Assembly (NCBI GenBank): GCA_027346035.1
Contig: DAIESZ010000279.1
Coordinates: 1 to 5,155 of the forward strand
Source: Propionibacteriaceae bacterium
Lineage (GTDB): Bacteria; Actinomycetota; Actinomycetes; Propionibacteriales; Propionibacteriaceae
Reading direction: 5' to 3'
DNA length: 5,155 nucleotides
Made by a program: the position numbers and the translations under genes
Part shown: piece by piece, positions 1-4,659 of the stretch
Position numbering within the stretch: position 1 is the first letter of the stretch
Layout: each line of letters opens with the position of its first letter
The notes under the pieces: model-generated
The model's input: the letters and a program-made list of their open reading frames with translations, nothing else
Database searches by the model: none
What the model was told of the DNA's origin: nothing

Positions 1-1030
1 CGTGCTCGCGTTCCTCGGCCTGCCGGGCAGCTACGAGTCGGAGGGCTTCGACCGCACCCACATGCGCCTGCCCGAGAGCCAGCTCGACCTGCTGGCACGC
101 CTCACCGCGGCCAACCCGAACCTCGTCGTCGTGCTGGCCAACGGCTCCACCATCGAGCTCGGGCAGGTGACGCCGCACGTCAAGGGCCTCGTCGAGGGCT
201 GGCTCGGAGGGCAGGCGTCCGGATCGGCGATCGTCGACGTGTTGACCGGTGCCGTCAACCCGTCGGGTCACCTCGCCGAGACGTTCCCGTTGCGACTCGA
301 GGACAACCCGTCGCACCTCAACTTCCCCGGCGACTCCGGCCACGCGGCCTACGGCGAGGGTGTCCACATCGGCTACCGCGGCTATGACAAGGCCGACCGC
401 GAGGTCGCGTTTCCGTTCGGCTACGGGCTGTCGTACACCACGTTCGACTACCACGACCTGCAGGTGTCGGTAACCGGGTCGGTCGCCGACGGGACGCTGA
501 GCGCCGCGGTCGCGGTGACGGTCACCAACACCGGCGACGCCGCCGGCGCCGACGTCGTGCAGATCTACGTCCGCGACCCCGAGTCGACCGCGAGCCGACC
601 GGTCCGCGAACTCAAGGGCTTCGCCCGGGTCGACCTGCGGCCGGGCGCGAGCGAGACCGTCACCGTCCAACTCGATCAGCGGGCGTTCTCCTACTGGTCC
701 GACCTGCTCGACCGGTGGGTTGTCGAGGCCGGCGAGTTCGTCATCGAAGCCGCCCACGACTCCCGTACGATCGCGGCGTCCGCGTCGATCACCGTCGACG
801 CCCCGCCGGTGGCCGCCCCGCTGGGCGCCGAGTCGACCCTGCAGGAGTGGTTGGCCGACCCCCGCGGCGGTGAGATCCTCCGGTCCGGGCGCCACGGAAC
901 GGTGGCGATCCTGGCCGACCCCGAGATGATCGCGGTGATCGGCAACTTCCCGATGAGCGCCCTGGCCGCCTTCGGCATGAGCCTCGACAGGGCTCAGCTC
1001 GCGGCGGCGCTGGCCGAACTCGCCGAGTAG
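1..1030 (+). CDS. Glycoside hydrolase family 3 enzyme (beta-glucosidase/beta-xylosidase type), C-terminal part, 5' end outside the window
   Basis: The reading frame is already open at the left edge (first full codon at 2), so the GTG there is an internal Val, not a start. The visible 342 residues begin inside the GH3 C-terminal domain. The GLPGSYESEGFDRTHMRLP stretch (6-24) matches the GH3 loop that carries the general acid/base Glu; Glu12 or Glu14 is the candidate. The domain ends in FPFGYGLSYTTF (137-148), typical of this family. A fibronectin-III-like domain follows (about 165-255), with VTNTGDAAGADVVQIYV and RPVRELKGF. A further tail of about 70 residues (270-342) is rich in Ala and Leu. 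The nucleophile Asp lies in the N-terminal barrel, outside the window. Known for the family: hydrolysis of terminal beta-linked sugars from oligosaccharides. The exact substrate cannot be read from this part. The stop is TAG at 1028-1030. Confidence 0.93.
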   Translation, partial: VLAFLGLPGSYESEGFDRTHMRLPESQLDLLARLTAANPNLVVVLANGSTIELGQVTPHVKGLVEGWLGGQASGSAIVDVLTGAVNPSGHLAETFPLRLEDNPSHLNFPGDSGHAAYGEGVHIGYRGYDKADREVAFPFGYGLSYTTFDYHDLQVSVTGSVADGTLSAAVAVTVTNTGDAAGADVVQIYVRDPESTASRPVRELKGFARVDLRPGASETVTVQLDQRAFSYWSDLLDRWVVEAGEFVIEAAHDSRTIAASASITVDAPPVAAPLGAESTLQEWLADPRGGEILRSGRHGTVAILADPEMIAVIGNFPMSALAAFGMSLDRAQLAAALAELAE

Positions 1031-1042
1031 CGGGCCTCGACG

Positions 1043-1081
1043 TTCCACCACGGACCGACCCTTGGGCGGCCCGTGGTGGAA
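1043..1081 (+). terminator. Strong hairpin between GH3 and MBL genes; possible terminator or SD-masking structure
   Basis: TTCCACCACGG (1043-1053) is the perfect reverse complement of CCGTGGTGGAA (1071-1081). Inside it, after an A/C mismatch, CCG (1055-1057) can pair with CGG (1067-1069), and part of CCC/GGG can pair around a small loop. It starts 12 nt after the GH3 stop codon, as an intrinsic terminator would, but no T-run follows it. Its 3' arm contains GGTGGA (1075-1080), the only Shine-Dalgarno-like sequence for the ATG at 1089. The structure might therefore lower translation of the next gene instead of, or as well as, ending transcription. The pairing is seen directly; the role is inferred. 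Confidence 0.6.
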
Positions 1082-1088
1082 TGTCCGC

Positions 1089-1748
1089 ATGGACGCTTTC
1101 CACGTGACCCCCGGCGGACCCTCGGTGCGCATCACCATGCCGCGACTGCACCTGCGCAAGGCGTCGGTCGGTCCGATGGACAACAACGCCTACCTGCTCA
1201 CCGACGTCGCCACCGGCCGCCAGTGCCTCGTGGACGCCGCGGCCGACCCCGACCGGCTCGATCGGCTCGTCGACGAGGGCAGCGGACGCCTCGACCTGAT
1301 CGTCACGACGCACCGGCACCACGATCATGTGGGCGCGCTCCCGCGGATGTCGGCACGGCCGGGCGTCGTCACCGCCGCGGGCGACGGGGACGCCGACGCG
1401 CTCCCCGTCACGCCCGTGCTCCGGCTCACCCAGGGCGACACCATCGACCTCGGCGAGTCACGGCTGCGGGTGATCGGACTGCGCGGGCACACACCCGGCG
1501 GCATCGCCCTCGAGTACACCTGCCCGGACACCGGAGCGGTCCACATCCTCACCGGCGACTCCCTGTTTCCCGGCGGCGTCGGCAACACTCACAACTCCGG
1601 CGAGGACTTCGCCCGGCTCGTCGACGACGTCGAGCAGCGCCTGTTCGAGGCGTACCCGGACGCTCACATCCACCCCGGACACGGCGACTCGACGACCGTG
1701 GCGGCCGAGCGTCCCCACCTCGCCGAGTGGCGCGCCCGGGGCTGGTGA
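1089..1748 (+). CDS. Metallo-beta-lactamase-fold hydrolase (glyoxalase II-like)
   Basis: This is a 219-residue protein of the MBL superfamily. The zinc motif HxHxDH is HRHHDH at residues 75-80 (within THRHHDHVGAL). Further metal ligands are His134 in RGHTPGG, Asp157 in LTGDSLFPG and His198 in HPGHGDS. This order and length fit stand-alone glyoxalase II/YcbL-like hydrolases, which cleave thioesters or related bonds in the cytoplasm; the substrate here cannot be predicted. No signal peptide is seen. ATG 1089 is preferred because GGTGGA lies 8 nt upstream. The in-frame TTG at 1062 falls in the loop of a hairpin and is unlikely. ATG 1137, just before the conserved part (PRLHLRKASVGPMDNNAYLL), is a real alternative and would give 203 residues. 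The gene follows GH3 in the same direction after 58 nt, but a strong hairpin lies between. The stop codon is inside the first copy of a 23-bp tandem repeat. Confidence 0.9.
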   Translation: MDAFHVTPGGPSVRITMPRLHLRKASVGPMDNNAYLLTDVATGRQCLVDAAADPDRLDRLVDEGSGRLDLIVTTHRHHDHVGALPRMSARPGVVTAAGDGDADALPVTPVLRLTQGDTIDLGESRLRVIGLRGHTPGGIALEYTCPDTGAVHILTGDSLFPGGVGNTHNSGEDFARLVDDVEQRLFEAYPDAHIHPGHGDSTTVAAERPHLAEWRARGW

Positions 1749-1779
1749 CCGCCCCCGCCCGGGGCTGGTGACCGCCCCC
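1734..1779. repeat. Perfect 23-bp tandem repeat, two copies, spanning the MBL stop codon
   Basis: Copies lie at 1734-1756 and 1757-1779 and are identical. Each begins GCCCGGGGCTGG and continues TGACCGCCCCC. The first copy carries the last codons and TGA (1746-1748) of the MBL gene, and the second repeats them as non-coding sequence. It looks like a recent local duplication. The Cs at its end run directly into the inverted-repeat element that follows. Confidence 0.9.
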
Positions 1780-1784
1780 GGAGA

Positions 1785-1902
1785 CCTCCGGATCGGCAGG
1801 CGACGGGGCGACTTCCGCCCGATCTGCAGGCAAGTCGGCGACTTTCCGCAGCCGTGACCATCCCGGGCACCTGTCGCCTGCAGATCCGGAGACCTCGTCC
1901 GT
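1785..1902. repeat. Inverted-repeat element, copy 1 (long form)
   Basis: The left arm CTCCGGATCGGCAGGCGAC (1786-1804) pairs with the right arm GTCGCCTGCAGATCCGGAG (1873-1891) at 18 of 19 positions, leaving a 68-nt loop. The loop holds a second, diverged direct copy of the left-arm unit (1821-1849, against 1791-1818; 30-bp period). Its GATCTGCAGGC (1821-1831) pairs perfectly with 1876-1886, so two alternative hairpins are possible. The last 36 bp (1867-1902) recur perfectly at 2458-2493, and the first 36 bp (1785-1820) recur at 2406-2441 with 4 mismatches. The element sits between the ends of two converging genes, where it could act as a bidirectional terminator. No stable protein frame is expected in it. 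It resembles a dispersed palindromic repeat family, but I cannot name the family. Confidence 0.8.
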
Positions 1903-1930
1903 CCTCCTCCCCTTGTCGCCTCCCGGATGG

Positions 1931-2323
1931 TCAGCTGGCGGATTTCCTGACCCAGCTTTCGACGAGTGCGCGCCGCTGGAGAATGTCCCTCCGAGCGAAA
2001 TCGAACTCTCGGCCGCCCAGCATGAGGAAGCAGATGGGATGGAGGCTTCCGAGTGCCCCACGCGACACGAGGACGCCGCCGAGGATCCGTTCGACATCCC
2101 CCCACCAGACGCGAGCGGCCCAGAGCAGCCCGCGAATGATGATGCGGTCCTGTCCGAGCTCAACCCGCAATCGGAACGACCGGAGCACCAGGCACAGCGC
2201 CGAGGCAATCAGAGTCACTCGAACGGGCCGAGACACATCGTCCATGAACGCGAGGGGCAACAGACCGATGCCGATGGCGGAGCATGCGACACGTCCAGAC
2301 AGAGGCGGGCGCCCTGGAACCAC
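1931..2323 (-). CDS. Small membrane protein with PH-like domain
   Basis: The product has 130 residues. Two hydrophobic stretches, about 12-27 (VACSAIGIGLLPLAF) and 34-48 (VRVTLIASALCLVL), look like membrane helices. A C-terminal domain follows, with the pattern R-S-x-R-L-R-V-E-L-x-x-D-x-I-x-I-R and then RVWWGDVERI (71-80). That layout is typical of the short bacterial PH-domain proteins (bPH6-like) common in actinobacteria; their function is generally unknown, though many are membrane-associated. The start is GTG at 2323: an in-frame stop lies 12 nt upstream (2336-2338) and there is no ATG, GTG or TTG between. No clear Shine-Dalgarno is visible, so leaderless translation is possible. The gene runs opposite to all its neighbours, is bracketed by two copies of the inverted-repeat element, and by eye is less GC-rich than the genes around it. 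The family call is by pattern and moderately sure; that it is a real gene is likely. Confidence 0.68.
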   Translation of the reverse strand: MVPGRPPLSGRVACSAIGIGLLPLAFMDDVSRPVRVTLIASALCLVLRSFRLRVELGQDRIIIRGLLWAARVWWGDVERILGGVLVSRGALGSLHPICFLMLGGREFDFARRDILQRRALVESWVRKSAS

Positions 2324-2330
2324 CCAACCG

Positions 2331-2339
2331 AATATTCAC
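2331..2339 (-). promoter_or_regulatory. Possible -10 region for the PH-domain gene
   Basis: On the minus strand this reads GTGAATATT, the most AT-rich spot in this part of the window, only 7 nt upstream of the GTG start. An extended -10 (TGtGAATAT) with transcription starting at or near the GTG would fit a leaderless mRNA and the missing Shine-Dalgarno. No matching -35 sequence is evident. Weak evidence. Confidence 0.2.
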
Positions 2340-2405
2340 AACCAGGAGGCCAGGTGGCGGATGCGGACGAACCCGAACGCGCCAGCGTTCGGCGCCCTCT
2401 GGAAT

Positions 2406-2493
2406 CCTCCGGATCGGCAGTCGACCGGGCGAGTTCCGTCCGTGGCGACGTGGCCGAGCACCTGTCGCCTGCAGATCCGGAGACCTCGTCCGT
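2406..2493. repeat. Inverted-repeat element, copy 2 (short form)
   Basis: The left arm CTCCGGATCGGCAGTCGAC (2407-2425) pairs with GTCGCCTGCAGATCCGGAG (2464-2482) at 17 of 19 positions, with a 38-nt loop. Its right 36 bp (2458-2493) are identical to 1867-1902, and its left 36 bp match 1785-1820 at 32 positions. It lacks the extra internal direct unit of copy 1. Both copies are in the same orientation. It lies in the gap between the divergent PH gene and the heparinase gene and ends 3 nt before the heparinase Shine-Dalgarno. Promoters for either gene would have to overlap it or lie close by. Confidence 0.8.
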
Positions 2494-2496
2494 GAC

Positions 2497-2511
2497 AAGG
2501 TGAAGAACGTG
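2497..2511 (+). promoter_or_regulatory. Ribosome-binding site and GTG start for the heparinase gene (ancestral frame)
   Basis: AAGGTGA (2497-2503) is a good match to the anti-Shine-Dalgarno sequence and stands 5 nt before GTG at 2509-2511. The frame opened here encodes TDDTQQALSPTTNEVRGI and on into the tandem repeat, not directly the heparinase frame. It is the only convincing initiation signal upstream of the heparinase body; the in-frame GTG at 2708 has none. Confidence 0.6.
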
Positions 2512-2707
2512 ACGGACGACACCCAGCAGGCCCTGTCCCCCACGACGAACGAGGTTCGCGGGATCCCCACGACGAGCGAGCTCCTCTGCGTCCCCCACGA
2601 CGAGCGAGGTTCGCGGGATCCCCACGACGAGCGAGCTCCTCGGCGTCCCAGCCGCCACCGACCGGGCCGCCTGGGAGGCGATCCCAGCCACCCTCGTCGA
2701 CCCCATC
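2509..2707 (+). other. N-terminal coding segment of the heparinase gene, split between two frames
   Basis: From GTG 2509 the first frame encodes TDDTQQAL followed by the repeat peptide PTTNEVRGI-PTTSELLCV, and then departs from the heparinase frame; if continued it would end at 2985. The second frame, that of the heparinase body, is open from 2513 (after TGA 2510-2512). It encodes PTTSEVRGI-PTTSELLGV-PAATDRAAWEAIPATLVDPIV straight into residue 1 of the downstream product. Third positions in 2645-2707 are nearly all G or C, as in coding sequence. There is no ATG, GTG or TTG in the second frame before 2708. Removing one C from the C-run at 2592-2596, or one 55-bp repeat unit, would join both parts into a single protein of about 666 or 648 residues respectively. 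Confidence 0.65.
2535..2644 (+). repeat. 55-bp tandem repeat (two units), each made of a 27- and a 28-bp half
   Basis: Units 2535-2589 and 2590-2644 differ at 2 of 55 positions. The shared core CCCCACGACGARCGAG occurs four times, at 2538, 2565, 2593 and 2620, so the spacing is 27, 28, 27. The cores at 2538 and 2593 are preceded by an extra C, making C5. Since 55 is not a multiple of 3, the two units are read in different frames yet encode the same peptide, SPTT(N/S)EVRGIPTTSELL. The frame change of the heparinase gene lies at the junction of the units. Confidence 0.92.
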
Positions 2708-4510
2708 GTGCGGGAGGCGTGCGCGTGCCTCGGCGAGCCGTGGCCGACACTCCCGGCCAGCGAACAGCTGCTCTACCACCGCACCGGCGACCGGCACAGC
2801 TACGAGCAACGGATCTGGGCCCGCCGAGACCGTCTCACCCGGGCAACCATCGCCGCTGCGCGAACCCTCGAGCCCCGCTACATCGACGACGTCATCGACG
2901 GACTGTGGGCCTGGTGCGAGCAGAGCACGTGGTGCTGGCCGGCGCACGACGATCACGGCGGGAACCCGGGCCAGCATCTCCCTGACACCGACCGGCCCTT
3001 CCTCGATCTCGGTGCGGGCGAGGCGGTGGCCCAGCTCGCCGTGGTCGATCACCTCCTGGGCCGGGAACTCGACCAGTACGCCCCCGGACTGCGTGGCCGC
3101 ATCCGCCGCGAAGCTCGGCTGCGAGCCTTCGAGCCGTTGATCGAGCGGCGCGACTGGCCGTGGCTCGGGTCACCGGACGGCGCCGACAACTGGAATCCCT
3201 GGATCCACTCGAACATTCTGGTCGCCGCCACCGCGCTGCTCGCCGGCCCCAGCCGCACCCAGGTGGTCACGCTGGCCCGCGAAGGGTTGCGCAACTTCGT
3301 CAACGGGCTCCCGGCCGACGGGGCTGTCGACGAAGGCTACAGCTACTGGTGGGTCGGGGCCCTTCGGGCGCTGGAAGCGTCCGAGCTGCTCCGACGACTG
3401 ACCGGGGGCGCCGTCGACCTCATCGCCGAATACCCATCCCTGCGCGCAACCGTCGACTTCCCCCGATCGCTGGTCATCGGACCGGCCTCAATCGACGCGA
3501 GTGGCCACATCGAGTCCGACTGGGTCGTGAACTCCGCCGACGGTCCGGCACGAGTCAGCGACCCACTCCCCTGGCACTCGCTCTACCGGACAGCGACCCG
3601 ACTCGACAATGCGGAGGCTGCCGGTTTCGCGGTGGCTCACCGGTCCGCCCGGCCGAGGGCCGGGCTCGGACTGGGTCGCCTCGTCGCCCATCTCTGCGAC
3701 GACACCTGGCTTCGCGACCCCCGAGTGACGGTCACCCTCGATCGCGATGTGTGGCTCGGCTCCATCCAGACGCTCGTCGCCCGCGAGCGTGCCGGGACGG
3801 CAACCGGGCTGACCCTGGCCGCCAAGGCGGGGCACAACGGCGAGCATCACAACCACAACGACGTGGGCGGCTTCATCGTGGCGGTCGACGGCGTCCCGGT
3901 GATCGTCGACCCCGGTCGCACGACGTACACGGCCCTGACGTTCGGACCCGACCGCTACCAGAACTGGGCGCTCACCAGCGAATGGCACAACGTGCCCGCC
4001 GTGCACGGCCGACCCCAACAACCGGGCGCCGAGTGGACGGCCAGCGACGTCGCGGTGACTCTCGCTCGTGAGCCGGCCGAACCCACATCGCTCACCGCCA
4101 ACCTCGCGGGAGCCTACGACTCGGAGCCACGCATGTGGACCCGTACCGCGACCCTCCGGCGCGAGCGTCCGGCCGTCGAGATCGACGACCTCTGGTCCGT
4201 GGATGGGTTCGACCCGGCCGCCCACGTGATCCGGCTGATCGTGGCGGGCCGGGTCGACGAGCTCGGGGATGGCACGCTCAGGGTCACGGGCCCGGAGGGC
4301 ACCACGCCGCTGGTGGTGACATTCCCCGGCAGTCAGCTCACCATCGAGCGCCGACATCTGGAGGATCCGATGCTCTCTCATGTGTGGGGGGAGACACTGA
4401 TCCGCGTGAGCATCCTGGCGCCCCACGAGGCGGGGACACACCACATCCGCATCGAGCCCGACACCACCGATCCCACCTCCGGGCAGCGCATGGCCGCGAG
4501 CCGACGGTAG
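2708..4510 (+). CDS. Heparinase II/III family protein (predicted polysaccharide lyase); true start probably upstream and frame-disrupted
   Basis: From GTG 2708 the product is 600 residues. The N-terminal two-thirds is helical, as in the (alpha/alpha) toroid of these lyases, with conserved-looking CEQSTWCWPAH (70-80), NWNPWIHSNIL (161-171) and DEGYSYWWVGA (208-218); a Tyr in the last is a candidate catalytic residue. The heparinase II/III beta-domain follows, with GHNGEHHNHNDVGGF (375-389), DGVPVIVDPGRTTYT (394-408) and WHNVPAVHG (426-434), carrying the family's His-rich metal/active-site region. Known for the family: beta-elimination of uronate-containing glycans such as heparin, heparan or alginate; the substrate is not determinable here. 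GTG 2708 has no Shine-Dalgarno, and family-like sequence continues upstream in frame, so the native start is most likely GTG 2509, cut off by a frame change in a tandem repeat. Without a frame fix the gene may be silent or yield a shortened protein. No signal peptide is seen. nagB follows on the same strand after 149 nt. Confidence 0.88.
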   Translation: MREACACLGEPWPTLPASEQLLYHRTGDRHSYEQRIWARRDRLTRATIAAARTLEPRYIDDVIDGLWAWCEQSTWCWPAHDDHGGNPGQHLPDTDRPFLDLGAGEAVAQLAVVDHLLGRELDQYAPGLRGRIRREARLRAFEPLIERRDWPWLGSPDGADNWNPWIHSNILVAATALLAGPSRTQVVTLAREGLRNFVNGLPADGAVDEGYSYWWVGALRALEASELLRRLTGGAVDLIAEYPSLRATVDFPRSLVIGPASIDASGHIESDWVVNSADGPARVSDPLPWHSLYRTATRLDNAEAAGFAVAHRSARPRAGLGLGRLVAHLCDDTWLRDPRVTVTLDRDVWLGSIQTLVARERAGTATGLTLAAKAGHNGEHHNHNDVGGFIVAVDGVPVIVDPGRTTYTALTFGPDRYQNWALTSEWHNVPAVHGRPQQPGAEWTASDVAVTLAREPAEPTSLTANLAGAYDSEPRMWTRTATLRRERPAVEIDDLWSVDGFDPAAHVIRLIVAGRVDELGDGTLRVTGPEGTTPLVVTFPGSQLTIERRHLEDPMLSHVWGETLIRVSILAPHEAGTHHIRIEPDTTDPTSGQRMAASRR

Positions 4511-4529
4511 GTCGGGCGTTCTCCCGGTG

Positions 4530-4543
4530 GCCGGCTCCCCGGC
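4530..4543 (+). terminator. Small GC-rich hairpin after the heparinase gene
   Basis: GCCGG (4530-4534) pairs with CCGGC (4539-4543) around a CTCC loop, 19 nt after the heparinase stop codon. There is no T-run. In such GC-rich DNA a stem this short can arise by chance, so it is only a weak terminator candidate. Confidence 0.2.
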
Positions 4544-4577
4544 GTGGGCCCGGCAACACCTGCTACGGCCGGACGAT

Positions 4578-4606
4578 CACCGGGGTTGCGCGGGTCTCGC
4601 CCGGTG
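4578..4606. promoter_or_regulatory. Inverted repeat upstream of nagB, possible operator
   Basis: CACCGGG (4578-4584) and CCCGGTG (4600-4606) form a perfect 7-bp inverted repeat with a 15-nt gap, about 55 nt before the nagB start. Its place in the intergenic gap would suit a repressor site, for example a GntR-type regulator of amino-sugar genes, but the half-sites match no consensus I recognise and are GC-only in part. Weak evidence. Confidence 0.22.
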
Positions 4607-4647
4607 CGCCCCCGACACGACAGGGTGGTGGCACACACCATCGAGCC

Positions 4648-4653
4648 CAGGAG
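4648..4653 (+). promoter_or_regulatory. Ribosome-binding site for nagB
   Basis: CAGGAG, 6 nt before the GTG at 4660, is a clear Shine-Dalgarno. It decides for this GTG over the in-frame GTG codon three residues later. Confidence 0.75.
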
Positions 4654-4659
4654 CCGAAC

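Noticed and set aside
2..4. GTG at the left edge as the start of a short protein
   Set aside because: The protein begins in the middle of a GH3 domain, so the true start lies outside the window.
1073..1771. Plus-strand open frame of 232 codons overlapping the MBL gene
   Set aside because: Arg/Pro-rich out-of-frame translation of the MBL gene, whose zinc motifs fix the true frame.
1785..2493. CRISPR array
   Set aside because: Only two repeat copies with a gene between them, and the short tandem repeat has no unique spacers of regular length; no cas gene is present.
1785..2493. Integron cassette with attC sites around the PH gene
   Set aside because: The arms lack the GTTRRRY/RYYYAAC core sites of attC, and both elements are in intergenic gaps of different type.
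2160..2750. Minus-strand open frames across the repeats (with ARRGDPANLARRG- and SPDLQATGAR-like strings)
   Set aside because: They are translations of the repeat elements in several frames and have no domain or start signal; the plus-strand coding reading of the tandem repeat is better supported.
3488..4444. Long minus-strand open frame of 318 codons opposite the heparinase gene
   Set aside because: It is opposite a clear, motif-rich gene; its sequence has no recognisable domain and is the usual antisense shadow in GC-rich DNA.
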